51,589 bases of DNA from Alteromonadales bacterium alter-6D02 (GCA_002835545.1 PIZK01000017.1:1-51589), one strand, 5' to 3'; counted from the first letter of the stretch, positions 19,386 to 29,058 are shown. Made by a program: numbers and translations. Notes: generated by a model from the sequence alone, not told the origin.

Positions 19386-19549
19386 CACTCAAATTCCTTC
19401 AAAAATACTGGTGAGCTATGGTACGTACCGTAGGTAATAAACTCAAGGATTTAATCGCCTTATGCCTAATATATGCTAAAATCCCAGCAATTTTTTGTGA
19501 CTACACTTCCTAATAAGTCGTCACTTACTCATCGGATAGAAGGAAAAGC

Positions 19550-20065
19550 ATGGCGAATTTCTTAGTTGTTACCGCCATGGGCACTGATCGCCCAGGTATT
19601 GTCAACGAACTCACCAAGATAGTTACTCAGACTAATTGTAATATTGTAGACAGTCGTTTAGCTGTCTTTGGGAATGAGTTTACTTTAATCCTACTCCTTA
19701 GCGGTGAATGGAATGCTATCACTCGCTTTGAAGCCGACCTTTCTGTCCGTAGTGCGCAACTTGAATTGGTTACATTAATGAAGCGTACTAGTGAGCACAA
19801 GCTCATCAATTATTCAGGGCAAGTCTCTGTTAAACTTGATGGTGAAGATGCCCCTGGGTGTATTGGGCAATTCACTGAATACCTCGCTTCTCGCAGTATT
19901 GACCTATCAAGTTTTCGCACTAAAGCAAAGAGTGGCTATCAGCAAATTGAAATGTTAATCAATATCACCGATGAAGCTGATTATGCTGACTTACAAGAAC
20001 ACTTTGAACAATTAGCTGAACAGTTAAAGCTTTCTATTCGATTTGAACACTTAGAGCAGCACTAA
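19550..20065 (+). CDS. gcvR: Glycine cleavage system regulator GcvR (two ACT domains)
   Basis: A 171-residue protein with two ACT domains. The first begins LVVTAMGTDRPGIVNELTKI and the second lies near residues 90-165 (VKLDGEDAPGCIGQFTEYLA). In E. coli GcvR binds GcvA and represses glycine cleavage when glycine is low. The gene order dapA < > gcvR-bcp matches E. coli. The ATG is preceded by gaaggaaaagc. No gcvA is in the window. Confidence 0.9.
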   Translation: MANFLVVTAMGTDRPGIVNELTKIVTQTNCNIVDSRLAVFGNEFTLILLLSGEWNAITRFEADLSVRSAQLELVTLMKRTSEHKLINYSGQVSVKLDGEDAPGCIGQFTEYLASRSIDLSSFRTKAKSGYQQIEMLINITDEADYADLQEHFEQLAEQLKLSIRFEHLEQH

Positions 20066-20146
20066 ATTTAGAGCGATTTTTAAAACTCGTATATTAAAAC
20101 ACTGAGCTAAATACTTAGCTTAGGATGACTGATAAAAGGCCTCACC

Positions 20147-20614
20147 ATGAGCACATTAGAAATCGGTGCACCGGCACCACAATTTACGTTATTAGACCAA
20201 AACAGTAACAGTGTCTCGCTAAGCGATTTTAGCGGAAAAAAAGTCCTGGTTTATTTTTACCCTCGCGCCTCAACTCCAGGCTGCACTGTACAAGCTTGTG
20301 CATTAAGAGACTCCAAAGCCGAATTAGAAAAGTTAAATGTGGTTGTTTTAGGCTTAAGCCCTGACACACCTAAGAAGCTGACTAACTTCACTAATAAACA
20401 AGAGCTTAACTTCACCTTATTAGCCGATGAGGACCACGGTGTTTGTGAAGTCTATGGCGTTTGGCAATTAAAGAAGTTTATGGGCCGTGAGAACATGGGG
20501 GTTGTAAGAACTTCATTCTTAGTCGATGAGCAAGGTAACCTTGAGCATATCTTTAATAAATTTAAAACTAAAGATCACCATGAAGTGGTATTAAATTACC
20601 TTCAACAAGCTTAA
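20147..20614 (+). CDS. bcp: Thiol peroxidase, Bcp/PrxQ type
   Basis: A 155-residue cytoplasmic peroxiredoxin. The peroxidatic Cys46 is in ASTPGCTVQAC and Cys51, five residues later, is the resolving Cys of the PrxQ type. It reduces hydrogen and alkyl peroxides with thioredoxin. It lies 81 bases downstream of gcvR, probably co-transcribed, and is followed by a strong terminator. Confidence 0.95.
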   Translation: MSTLEIGAPAPQFTLLDQNSNSVSLSDFSGKKVLVYFYPRASTPGCTVQACALRDSKAELEKLNVVVLGLSPDTPKKLTNFTNKQELNFTLLADEDHGVCEVYGVWQLKKFMGRENMGVVRTSFLVDEQGNLEHIFNKFKTKDHHEVVLNYLQQA

Positions 20615-20627
20615 TCAGAAACCAATA

Positions 20628-20663
20628 AAAAATGCCGCGTCATCAATGTGACGCGGCATTTTT
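20628..20663. terminator. Strong bidirectional terminator
   Basis: The GC-rich stem AATGCCGCGTCA / TGACGCGGCATT is flanked by A and T tracts. It ends bcp and, on the other strand, pspC. Confidence 0.93.
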
Positions 20664-20681
20664 GTTTGTAGTAAACTACCG

Positions 20682-21086
20682 TTAAAGTTTATCAATTTCT
20701 CGTGACAAGTGAAATTCAGAAGAAGTCACGTAACGCTCAACATTTCTCAGGCGTAATTCTAATTGCCTAAATTGAGTCTTCACATCACGAAACGCCTCTT
20801 TCGGCGGTTGTCCCGGTTGCCATACCTTAGACTTGATAGAGACTTTGTGATCTAAACCACCATGTTCATCAACGCCTTCGGCTGGTTTATCATCTAACAT
20901 GAACCATGCGGCAATATACATCAAGAAGATAAAGCCAGAGCCACCTAAAAAGAACGCCGAAGCCACACCAACACGGACTAACCAAGTTTCTACACCAAAG
21001 CGTTCTGCTAAACCAGCACAGACGCCGCCAATTTTAGCTTGTTCAGAAATTCGATATAACTCATTGGAACGTTCTATTTTGCTCAT
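20682..21086 (-). CDS. pspC: Phage shock protein C
   Basis: A 134-residue inner-membrane protein. The PspC domain (LYRISEQAKIGGVCAGLAERF) is followed by a hydrophobic segment (about 38-62) and a C-terminal soluble part with a coiled stretch. With PspB it senses secretin or envelope stress and draws PspA away from PspF. Its start overlaps the pspB stop by four bases, so the two are translationally coupled. Confidence 0.93.
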   Translation of the reverse strand: MSKIERSNELYRISEQAKIGGVCAGLAERFGVETWLVRVGVASAFFLGGSGFIFLMYIAAWFMLDDKPAEGVDEHGGLDHKVSIKSKVWQPGQPPKEAFRDVKTQFRQLELRLRNVERYVTSSEFHLSREIDKL

Positions 21087-21325
21087 TGTTTATTTCTCCA
21101 CTCAGGTGCCTCAGCATCTAATATAGACTCTAAGGTAGAGATACGCATTGCCATCGCTTCTGCTTGCTGGCCTAAATCCGTTAGTTCTTGATATTCCTCA
21201 TCCGATAAGCCTTGGCTTACCTGACGGCGACTACGGTAATGTAAAAACAACCAAATCGGTGCCACAAAAATTAAAAACAGCGCGATTGGCACGATAAATA
21301 CAGCTACTACTCCATGGTCCATCAT
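21083..21325 (-). CDS. pspB: Phage shock protein B
   Basis: An 80-residue protein with one N-terminal membrane segment (about 6-28), the basic stretch HYRSRRQ and a C-terminal leucine-zipper-like helix, all typical of PspB. Two adjacent ATG codons follow aaggag; either may be used. It lies 11 bases after pspA. Confidence 0.92.
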   Translation of the reverse strand: MMDHGVVAVFIVPIALFLIFVAPIWLFLHYRSRRQVSQGLSDEEYQELTDLGQQAEAMAMRISTLESILDAEAPEWRNKQ

Positions 21326-21336
21326 CAGCTCCTTAA

Positions 21337-21999
21337 TTATTTAGATTTACTCATCTTTTTCTTTAATGCTTCAAGCTCATCACTGATTGCATCTTGCGCT
21401 TCAAGTTCAGCAAACTCATCATTTAATGAACGTGCACCTAAGTCCTGCGCTTCAACCTGAGACTCAAGATCTTCAACACGACGCTCATATTGGTCAAATT
21501 TATCCATTGAATCTTGAATTCGACTAGTATCTAACTGCTTTTTCACTTGTAAACGTGAAGAAGCGGTTTCAGTGCGCATCACCATCGCTTTTTGGCGTGC
21601 TCTTGCTTCATCAAGTTTTGATTGAAGCTGTTCAACTTCATTTTTCAATAGTGCTAGTTGCTCTTCAATTAACACCATATCATCACTCAGTGTTTTAACC
21701 AGCTCAGCACTTTTCTGCTTTTCAATTAACGCCCCACGCGCTAAATCTTCACGCTCTTTACTTAAAGCTAACTCAGCCTTACTTTGCCACTCAGTTTCCT
21801 GATTCATGGCACGAGTAATACGACGTTGCAGCTCTTTCTTTTGCGCGATTAGGCTAGCTGAATTTGAGCGTACTTCGACTAAGGTGTCTTCCATTTCTTG
21901 GATGATTAAGCGAACCATCTTTTTTGGATCTTCCGCTTTATCTAATAATGACGTAATATTTGAATTTACAATATCTGCAAAACGACTAAAAATTCCCAT
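21337..21999 (-). CDS. pspA: Phage shock protein A
   Basis: A 220-residue, almost wholly coiled-coil peripheral membrane protein of the PspA/IM30 (ESCRT-III-like) family, with an amphipathic N-terminus (MGIFSRFADIVNSNITSLLDKAEDP). It binds stressed inner membrane and inhibits PspF when free. It is first in the pspABC operon, 29 bases after the predicted sigma-54 start, with an agaggtt ribosome site. Confidence 0.95.
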   Translation of the reverse strand: MGIFSRFADIVNSNITSLLDKAEDPKKMVRLIIQEMEDTLVEVRSNSASLIAQKKELQRRITRAMNQETEWQSKAELALSKEREDLARGALIEKQKSAELVKTLSDDMVLIEEQLALLKNEVEQLQSKLDEARARQKAMVMRTETASSRLQVKKQLDTSRIQDSMDKFDQYERRVEDLESQVEAQDLGARSLNDEFAELEAQDAISDELEALKKKMSKSK

Positions 22000-22039
22000 A
22001 GTTTGTAACCTCTATAATTTAACTAACTGCACTCATACA

Positions 22040-22056
22040 TTCACGAACAGTGCCAA
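22040..22056 (-). promoter_or_regulatory. Sigma-54 promoter of pspABC
   Basis: The minus strand reads TTGGCACTGTTCGTGAA. The -24 element TTGGCAC is perfect, and the -12 element keeps the essential G at the right spacing, with GTGAA in place of TTGCA. It lies about 40 bases upstream of pspA in the gap shared with the divergent enhancer-binding protein gene pspF. PspF would bind between 22060 and 22180. Confidence 0.75.
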
Positions 22057-22182
22057 CATTGAACAAAAACAGTAAACCATTGATAAAAATAAATAAAATA
22101 TAAACCTTGTTTGCTCTTGTTTTTATTTCCAATTATTTGTTAGACTAAATTTTAGTTAAATACACCAATATAAAGTATAAAG

Positions 22183-23274
22183 ATGAGTAGATTTACCAAA
22201 AAAGATAATTTGATTGGCCAAGCGTCCAGCTTTCTCGAAGTATTAGACCATGTTTCATTAGCCGCCCCCATTGAAAAGCCCGTCTTAATCATTGGTGAAC
22301 GCGGCACGGGTAAAGAGTTAATTGCAGAACGCATCCACTTCTTATCAAAGCGTTGGGAACAATCTTATCTAAAACTAAACTGTGCAACTCTTGCAGAAAG
22401 CGTCTTAGAAAGTGAATTATTCGGTCATGAGTCAGGCTCATTCACAGGGGCAAGCAAACGCCATGAAGGTCGTTTTGAACGTGCAAATGGCGGCACACTA
22501 TTTCTTGATGAGCTAGCGAACACATCATTACAAGTCCAAGAGAAGCTGCTCAATGTCATTGAATATGGGCAATTTGAACGTGTCGGTGGCTCAAGACCCG
22601 TAAAAACAGATGTTCGCCTTATTTGTGCAACCAATGAAGACTTACCAACTCTTGTCGAGCAAGGAACGTTTCGTGCTGATTTACTCGACCGTCTAGCGTT
22701 TGACGTTATTACCCTACCGCCACTGCGCCACCGTCAAGAAGATATCCTAGTGTTAGCAGAGAGCTTCGCTATCAATATGGCCCGACAGTTAGAGCTAGAA
22801 TATTTTGGCGGTTTTGGTTCAAAGGCCAAGCAGATTTTAACCAGCTATGATTGGCCAGGTAATGTTCGAGAATTAAAGAATGTAGTAGAACGCTCTCTGT
22901 ATCGTCACGATAACGCAGCCCTACCCCTACAAAAGATTCTCTTAGACCCTTTCGAGTCACCTTACCGTCCAACTCAGTCAATTGCGTCAAGCGTGCGAGC
23001 GCAGCCACCAGCATCAGCACAGGTACCTTTATCAACAGAGAATGTAGCATCACAAACTCAATCAACCGCGACTAATGCAGAGTCACCAGTTAAACACAGC
23101 TTTCCACTTGATTTTAAGCAAACCTCAGAAAGTTATGAGATTGAAATGATCAAACAAGCCCTCACTAGTGCACAATTTAGCCAGAAAAAAGCAGCTGAGC
23201 AATTGGGTGTAACCTACCATCAATTACGTGGATTGCTAAAAAAGTATAATTTACTTGATTCAAGCAACATTTAA
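22183..23274 (+). CDS. pspF: Psp operon transcriptional activator PspF
   Basis: A 363-residue sigma-54 enhancer-binding protein with no N-terminal receiver. The AAA+ core starts at once: Walker A GERGTGKE near 38-45, the GESGSFTGA-type loop (SGSFTGASKRHEGRFE) for sigma-54 contact, and Walker B GGTLFLDE. The C-terminal Fis-type helix-turn-helix is QKKAAEQLGVTYHQLRGLLK. A Ser/Ala/Gln-rich linker (about 265-310) makes it longer than E. coli PspF. It is divergent from pspA, which it activates. Confidence 0.94.
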   Translation: MSRFTKKDNLIGQASSFLEVLDHVSLAAPIEKPVLIIGERGTGKELIAERIHFLSKRWEQSYLKLNCATLAESVLESELFGHESGSFTGASKRHEGRFERANGGTLFLDELANTSLQVQEKLLNVIEYGQFERVGGSRPVKTDVRLICATNEDLPTLVEQGTFRADLLDRLAFDVITLPPLRHRQEDILVLAESFAINMARQLELEYFGGFGSKAKQILTSYDWPGNVRELKNVVERSLYRHDNAALPLQKILLDPFESPYRPTQSIASSVRAQPPASAQVPLSTENVASQTQSTATNAESPVKHSFPLDFKQTSESYEIEMIKQALTSAQFSQKKAAEQLGVTYHQLRGLLKKYNLLDSSNI

Positions 23275-23355
23275 TCCGCCAAAACTCATTATTTTATTGA
23301 TGTTAAACGGTCATGGCGTTACATTATCTGTATTAGTAGAAACCCATATATTGCC

Positions 23356-25005
23356 ATGATAAATTGGTTTAAAAAGAATTTTAAAATGAGTTTGTTACCA
23401 GTCATCCTAATGATGACTGCGTGCAATCCGAACTTTGATGGTACCGCGCACTTAACTCCGGGGGTGGTCTATTGCTCTGAGGGCGATCCAACCACGTTTA
23501 ATCCGCAATTAACCACCAGCGGTACCACAACAGATGCCACATCTTATCAACTGTATAATAGGCTAGTGGAATACGATCCTGAGCTGGGCGTCATTCAGCC
23601 TGGGCTTGCCCACCTTTGGCACATTAACGAGAATGGTAAAATTTATACCTTTTATTTAAGAAAGGGGGTTAAATTTCATCAAAATCATGGCTTCACACCC
23701 TCGCGAGAGTTTAATGCTGATGATGTGCTATTTAGTTTTAATCGAATCATTGAGCTTTCACACCCATACCACCATATATCAGGTGGCTTATATCCGTTCT
23801 TTGAGAGTGTAGGTTTTGGTCAATTAATTGATAAAATAACAAAGGTGAATGACCATATGGTCACCATTCACCTCAAAGAGAAAGACAGTTCTTTTTTGGC
23901 CAATCTGGCAGCTAACTTTGCCGTAGTATTATCTCAAGAGTATGGTGATTTTCTGCTTGAAAAAAATCAACCACAATTAATAGATAGCCAACCTATTGGC
24001 ACGGGGCCTTTCGTTTTAGACTCATACTTTCAAAGCAATCATATTCGCTATAAACCCAACCCACACTATTGGGACGGTCCGCCGAAGATAGAACAGCTTG
24101 TTTACGATATTACGCCCAACAGTACTAGCCGTATTGCTAAGCTAATGACGGGGGATTGTGATGTTTCTGCGCTGCCCCAGTCTAGTGAGTTAGATATCCT
24201 GCGAAGCAACATTAAATTGGAATTACAGATACAAACAGGTTTTAATGTGGCCTATTGGGCTTTTAATACAGAGCGTGCACCGTTTGATAATATATTGGTG
24301 CGCAAAGCACTGGCCCACGCCATTAATAAGAAAGCCATCGTCGAAGCTGTTTATTATGGCAGCGCGACGATAGCAGACAGTATCTTACCACCACTATCAT
24401 GGGCCTATAATGAACAATTAACCACTTATCATTATAACCCTGAACGCGCCAGGCAGTTGCTTGAACAGGCTGGCTATGGTGACGGTTTCACCATGGATCT
24501 TTGGGCTGCACCAGTACAACGTATTTATAACCCAAACGCGATAAAAACTGCAGAGTTGCTTCAAGGGCAATTAGCCAAAGTAGGAATCAAAGTTAATATT
24601 ATCAGCTATGGCTGGAGCGTCTTCATTCAAAAGCTTAACAGTTTTGATTATGATTCAGTATTACTTGGTTGGACCGCAGATAATGCTGACCCAGATAACT
24701 TCTTTCGTCCGTTGTTTAGCTGTGCTGCGATAAACTCTGGAGGCAACCGCTCGAACTGGTGCCGACCAACGTTTGATGACATCGTTTCGCAAGCAATTGC
24801 CGAAACCGATCAAGCTAAACGAGTTCCTTTGTATCATCAGGCACAGCAAAAACTTAATCAAACATTACCATTAATTCCAATTGCTCATGCATTACGCTTT
24901 CAGGTGAAGCACCGCACTATTAAGGGAATGCCATTAAACCCTTATGGTGGCGTTTCTTTTGCAAAAACCTACCGTAAAAAAGCTCAACAACAGGAGCAAA
25001 AATAA
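23356..25005 (+). CDS. sapA: Peptide ABC transporter substrate-binding lipoprotein SapA
   Basis: A 549-residue family 5 solute-binding protein. The signal ends in the lipobox MMTAC, so it is a lipoprotein, whereas enterobacterial SapA is soluble. The solute-binding pattern runs throughout (SEGDPTTFNPQLTTSGTTTDA, FHQNHGFTPSREFNADDVLFS, IGTGPFVLDSY). An internal ATG ten codons in gives a shorter signal and is a possible start. It is first of five co-directional sap genes next to pspF, as in E. coli. The operon's role is peptide import and antimicrobial-peptide resistance in enterics, with putrescine export also reported. Confidence 0.92.
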   Translation: MINWFKKNFKMSLLPVILMMTACNPNFDGTAHLTPGVVYCSEGDPTTFNPQLTTSGTTTDATSYQLYNRLVEYDPELGVIQPGLAHLWHINENGKIYTFYLRKGVKFHQNHGFTPSREFNADDVLFSFNRIIELSHPYHHISGGLYPFFESVGFGQLIDKITKVNDHMVTIHLKEKDSSFLANLAANFAVVLSQEYGDFLLEKNQPQLIDSQPIGTGPFVLDSYFQSNHIRYKPNPHYWDGPPKIEQLVYDITPNSTSRIAKLMTGDCDVSALPQSSELDILRSNIKLELQIQTGFNVAYWAFNTERAPFDNILVRKALAHAINKKAIVEAVYYGSATIADSILPPLSWAYNEQLTTYHYNPERARQLLEQAGYGDGFTMDLWAAPVQRIYNPNAIKTAELLQGQLAKVGIKVNIISYGWSVFIQKLNSFDYDSVLLGWTADNADPDNFFRPLFSCAAINSGGNRSNWCRPTFDDIVSQAIAETDQAKRVPLYHQAQQKLNQTLPLIPIAHALRFQVKHRTIKGMPLNPYGGVSFAKTYRKKAQQQEQK

Positions 25006-25007
25006 CC

Positions 25008-26039
25008 ATGTGGTTTTATATTGTTCGGCGTTTTAACCTGTTTGTTTTGACCGTGGCAGTGCTCTATTTTTTAGTGTTCTTAATGATTAATGCTATGCCT
25101 GGAGAGTTAGCGACGAATATTAGCGGGCACGTTAACCCTTCGGTTGAACAACACGAACAATTAGTTCAACAATATCAGCTTGATAAGAATTGGTTTAATC
25201 AATATATCTCATTTATCAATCAACGTATTCATGGTGATTTTGGCTTATCATTTACGACTGCTCAACCGATATTTGATGAGATGCTCAAAGTCTTGCCTGC
25301 CACTATTGAGCTATGTTTTTACGCGCTCCTTGTTGCCCTTTGCCTTGGTTTGCCAATGGGGATTTTAGGTGCAGTCAGATACCGCAAGTTCAGTGACCAT
25401 ACCGTTTTAGGCATTAGTTTAATCGGTTATTCAATTCCTGTTTTTTGGCTGGCGATGTTGGCAATTATGTATTTTGGCTTAAAACTGCAATGGTTACCTG
25501 TTGCAGGTCGCTTAAATTTACTTTACCAAGTTGACGCAATTACTGGCTTTACATTTATTGATATTTTACTTTCAGACATTGAAAACAAGCGACTCGCATT
25601 GCGCGACGCCTTCTCTCACCTGTTAATGCCAGCACTTACCTTAGCGCTACTTCCAACCACAGTGGTTGCTAGGATCATGCGCACAGCAATGCTCGAAGAG
25701 CTCAATGCAAACTACATCAAAGCATCTCAAGCTCGTGGCCTATCCCCAGCCACCATTATTTTTCGTCATGCTTTACCCAATGCTATTCAGCCTGTGCTCG
25801 CTCAGGTCAGTTTACAATTAAGCACCATACTTACCAGTGCTATGGTTATCGAAGTTATCTTCTCATGGCCGGGTATTGGTAACTGGTTGATGGATGCTAT
25901 TTATCAACGTGACTACCCTGTAATTAGCGCAGGAATTTTAGTCTGTGCAGGCTTTATTATTTTGGTATCAGTACTCAGTGATATATTTTTGATTGCAACA
26001 ACACCACAACGCAGGAGTGCAGTTTATGGCTCGAGCTAG
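25008..26039 (+). CDS. sapB: Sap/Dpp-type ABC transporter permease SapB
   Basis: A 343-residue inner-membrane permease with six predicted segments and the DppB-like N-terminus (IVRRFNLFVLTVAVLYFLVF). The EAA-type cytoplasmic loop is NYIKASQARGLSPATIIFRHALPNA near residue 245. It starts three bases after sapA and overlaps the sapC start. Confidence 0.92.
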   Translation: MWFYIVRRFNLFVLTVAVLYFLVFLMINAMPGELATNISGHVNPSVEQHEQLVQQYQLDKNWFNQYISFINQRIHGDFGLSFTTAQPIFDEMLKVLPATIELCFYALLVALCLGLPMGILGAVRYRKFSDHTVLGISLIGYSIPVFWLAMLAIMYFGLKLQWLPVAGRLNLLYQVDAITGFTFIDILLSDIENKRLALRDAFSHLLMPALTLALLPTTVVARIMRTAMLEELNANYIKASQARGLSPATIIFRHALPNAIQPVLAQVSLQLSTILTSAMVIEVIFSWPGIGNWLMDAIYQRDYPVISAGILVCAGFIILVSVLSDIFLIATTPQRRSAVYGSS

Positions 26040-26919
26040 CAGTATTTATCAAGAGGAAGTGATCCCGTCACCTCTGCGACAAATATGGCTTAACTTTATG
26101 AGCTATCCTGTAGCGCAACTTGGCTTGTGGACATTTTTATTGTTCTTGTTTATTGCCATCTTTGCACCATTTTTGGCTCCTTATCCACCTGATTACCAAC
26201 ATACAAATGCACTATTGTCACCACCTTCGTGGCATCCCGATGGCAATATTGCCTATTTTTTTGGTACCGACGATCTTGGCCGAGATATTTTCTCAAACCT
26301 GTTACATGGTGTTAGAACAACATTTGGCTCCAGCCTAATTGTCACTATATTTGCTGCCATTTTTGGTATCGCACTTGGGGTTTTCTCAGGTATGTCTCGT
26401 GGCTTAAAGTCGAGCATTTTAAATCACGTGCTCGATGCAACATTAGCGATTCCATCACTGCTATTAGCCATCGTACTCGTAGCAATTAGTGGGCAAAGTT
26501 TAATCAATGTTATGATCGCTGTAGGTATCGCTTTAATGCCTCAGTTTATGCGTGCAACCCACACCGCTGTGCATCATGAATTATCCCGCGAATATGTCAT
26601 CGCGGCGAAGCTTGATGGCGCCAATCAATTTCAGATATTTTATAATGTGATATTACCAAATATTTTAGACGCACTAATCGTGCAATTTACATTGGCAATT
26701 TCAATTGCGATTATAGATATAGCAACACTAGGCTTCTTAAAAATTGGCGCGCCAGCGCCAACCTCAGAACTTGGAGCAATGCTAGTCGATGGCATTGATT
26801 TGATCTTTATTGCCCCGTGGAATGTAACCTTTCCCGGACTCGCTATTTTTATTAGTGTATTAGCAATCAATTTAGTCGGTTACGGTTTACAACGCGCTGT
26901 AAAAGAAGGACTCGGATAA
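26026..26919 (+). CDS. sapC: Sap/Dpp-type ABC transporter permease SapC
   Basis: A 297-residue permease of the DppC type with an EAA loop (YVIAAKLDGANQFQIFYNVILPN). I use the ATG at 26026, eight bases after caggag and giving MARASSIYQEE, instead of the upstream open ATG at 25993. It overlaps sapB by 14 bases and its stop overlaps the sapD start (TAATG). Confidence 0.92.
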   Translation: MARASSIYQEEVIPSPLRQIWLNFMSYPVAQLGLWTFLLFLFIAIFAPFLAPYPPDYQHTNALLSPPSWHPDGNIAYFFGTDDLGRDIFSNLLHGVRTTFGSSLIVTIFAAIFGIALGVFSGMSRGLKSSILNHVLDATLAIPSLLLAIVLVAISGQSLINVMIAVGIALMPQFMRATHTAVHHELSREYVIAAKLDGANQFQIFYNVILPNILDALIVQFTLAISIAIIDIATLGFLKIGAPAPTSELGAMLVDGIDLIFIAPWNVTFPGLAIFISVLAINLVGYGLQRAVKEGLG

Positions 26920-27920
26920 TGCCTTTACTTGATATTCGAAACCTCAGTATTGAATTTGATAGTCCACACGGGCGAATTAAAGCCGTCGATCGCGTTAACT
27001 TATCCATTAACCCGGGAGAAATACGCGGTTTAGTAGGCGAGTCAGGTTCAGGAAAAAGTTTGGTTGCTAAAGCCATCATGGGCATTTTAAATGATCGCTG
27101 GTATGTTTCGGCCGATCGATTACGTTATAACGGTGTGGATTTACTCTCGTTGTCGGCAAAAGAGCGCCGAAAACTGATGGGGCGTGAAATAGCCATGGTC
27201 TTTCAAGAGCCGTCGTCCAGCCTTGATCCAAACGACACCGTCGGTCATCAGTTACATGAATCACTGCCAATGGATGAGTGTGATGTTTCATTCTTTAAGC
27301 GACGAAAGTGGCGTGAGGAACGAATTAAAGCTTTTCTACACAAAGTCGGCATTCGCGATCATAAACGCGTGATGAAAAGCTACCCTCACGAGTTATCTGA
27401 AGGGATTTGTCAAAAAGTAATGATTGCCATGACAATCGCTTATAAGCCACGGTTGCTCATTGCCGATGAGCCAACCACGGTCATTGAGGCGGGCGCACAA
27501 GATCAAATTTTTAAGTTATTTAAAAAGCTAAACCAACTTAACGAAGTCTCAATTCTCTTAATTACGCATGATTTAGAGCATGTCGAGTCATGGACTAAAA
27601 CGATTACCGTAATGTACTGTGGTCAAACGGTTGAATCAGGTTATACCAAACAAATTTTTAAGCAGCCTTACCACCCTTACACCATGGCATTGTTACAAAG
27701 CATGCCACACTTTAATGCGCAACTCAGTCGCAAGTCTCAACTGACAGCATTATCAGGTTCAGTTCCGTCGCTGCAACATTTACCCATTGGCTGTCGACTT
27801 GGACCACGCTGCCCTAGAGCACAAAAGCTTTGCGTTGAAATTCCCAAAATGGAAAAAGTTCGCGGTCATTACTTTAGCTGTCACTTCCCATTAACTGAGC
27901 AAGAAGGGAAAAAATCTTGA
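26919..27920 (+). CDS. sapD: Sap ABC transporter ATP-binding protein SapD
   Basis: A 333-residue ABC ATPase. Walker A is GESGSGKS near 38-45, the signature is LSEGICQKVMIAM (an E in place of the usual second G, and C instead of Q), and Walker B is LLIADEPTTV. The C-terminal oligopeptide-transporter extension has Cys residues (GCRLGPRCPRAQKLC) of the type that can bind an iron-sulfur cluster in this subfamily. The degenerate signature resembles SapD proteins as I recall them. Confidence 0.92.
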   Translation: MPLLDIRNLSIEFDSPHGRIKAVDRVNLSINPGEIRGLVGESGSGKSLVAKAIMGILNDRWYVSADRLRYNGVDLLSLSAKERRKLMGREIAMVFQEPSSSLDPNDTVGHQLHESLPMDECDVSFFKRRKWREERIKAFLHKVGIRDHKRVMKSYPHELSEGICQKVMIAMTIAYKPRLLIADEPTTVIEAGAQDQIFKLFKKLNQLNEVSILLITHDLEHVESWTKTITVMYCGQTVESGYTKQIFKQPYHPYTMALLQSMPHFNAQLSRKSQLTALSGSVPSLQHLPIGCRLGPRCPRAQKLCVEIPKMEKVRGHYFSCHFPLTEQEGKKS

Positions 27921-28684
27921 ACACCCTGCTAGAAGTAAATAACTTAACCAAGTCTTATCGTATTGGCTACCGCTGGTTGATTCCTCAATATCAACGCGCG
28001 TTAGGGCCTGTATCGTTTAAACTTGAAGAACAACAGACCTTATCGGTGGTAGGTAATGCAGGCTCAGGAAAAACCACACTCGCTCGTATCTTAGTTGGCG
28101 CTGAGCAACGCACATCGGGGCAGATTCTGCTTGAGGGGGAACAACTCGAAGTGAGAAATCGTCAACAACGCTGTAGTCTGATTCGGATGATCTTTCAAGA
28201 TGCCAATACCAGTCTTAATCCACGTATGCGTATTGGGAATTTACTCGAAGAGCCATTGAAGTTTGCCACTGATATGCCGTCAAAAGACCGAGAGAAAGAA
28301 GTTTATAACAAATTGCGACAAGTGGGTTTATTACCTGAACATGCACATTTTTATCCTCACATGATTTCTGGTGGTCAAAAACAACGTATTGCAGTTGCGC
28401 GAGCCTTAATGCTTGATCCGCACATTATCGTTGCTGATGAAGCCCTTTCGGTATTAGACATGTCAGTACGCTCTCAGGTAATAAACTTGTTGTTAAAGCT
28501 TCAGAACGAAATGGGGCTGTCCTATATATTTGTATCTCATAATATCAATGTCGTACGTCATGTTAGCGACCAGGTGATGGTATTAGATCAAGGCAAAGTG
28601 ATTGAGTTTGGTGATGCAGAGCAAGTATTCAACCACCCAGAAAACGACTACACTCGAAAATTGTTATATAATCTTGGCCATTAA
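27917..28684 (+). CDS. sapF: Sap ABC transporter ATP-binding protein SapF
   Basis: A 255-residue ABC ATPase. Walker A is GNAGSGKTT near 46-54, the signature is ISGGQKQRIAVARAL and Walker B is IIVADEALSVL. The start is TTG at 27917, overlapping the sapD stop (tcTTGA), with aaggg upstream; the NTLLEVNNLTKSY start matches family N-termini. Paired with SapD as the second nucleotide-binding subunit. Last gene of the operon. Confidence 0.92.
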   Translation: MNTLLEVNNLTKSYRIGYRWLIPQYQRALGPVSFKLEEQQTLSVVGNAGSGKTTLARILVGAEQRTSGQILLEGEQLEVRNRQQRCSLIRMIFQDANTSLNPRMRIGNLLEEPLKFATDMPSKDREKEVYNKLRQVGLLPEHAHFYPHMISGGQKQRIAVARALMLDPHIIVADEALSVLDMSVRSQVINLLLKLQNEMGLSYIFVSHNINVVRHVSDQVMVLDQGKVIEFGDAEQVFNHPENDYTRKLLYNLGH

Positions 28685-28702
28685 TCATTAGTAGGAATTA
28701 TC

Positions 28703-28981
28703 ATGGCTAAAGCTAGTGCAGTACATATCTTAGTAAAAACTAAAAACGAAGCTGAAAAGCTAAAACAACGCTTAGCTAAAGGTGAAAGTTTTGCAACACT
28801 TGCTAAAAAACATTCCCTTTGCCCATCAGGTAAAAAAGGCGGCGACCTTGGTGAGTTCAAGCCAGGTCAAATGGTCAAAGCCTTTGATAACGTTGTATTT
28901 AAAAAACCTATCCTTGAAGTTCACGGCCCAATCAAAACCCAGTTTGGCTTTCATTTAATTAAGACTTTATACCGAAATTAA
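28703..28981 (+). CDS. ppiC: Peptidyl-prolyl cis-trans isomerase, parvulin (PpiC)
   Basis: A 92-residue single-domain parvulin. Family blocks are [39 protein letters not shown] and QFGFHLIKT. It has no signal peptide and is cytoplasmic. It follows sapF by 18 bases with its own aggaa ribosome site, so it may be co-transcribed. The length equals that of E. coli PpiC. Confidence 0.94.
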   Translation: MAKASAVHILVKTKNEAEKLKQRLAKGESFATLAKKHSLCPSGKKGGDLGEFKPGQMVKAFDNVVFKKPILEVHGPIKTQFGFHLIKTLYRN

Positions 28982-29007
28982 GGCTAAAGTTAAATTTCCC
29001 ATTGCAA

Positions 29008-29025
29008 ACAGACCAAACGGTCTGT
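29008..29025. promoter_or_regulatory. TetR operator 1 (upstream of tetR)
   Basis: A perfect palindrome ACAGACC-AAAC-GGTCTGT lies 33 bases before the TetR gene start. Two matching sites lie upstream of the RND operon, which points to autoregulation and shared control. Confidence 0.8.
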
Positions 29026-29058
29026 AGCATAAATGTAAGTTAGCAACATGAGTAAATA

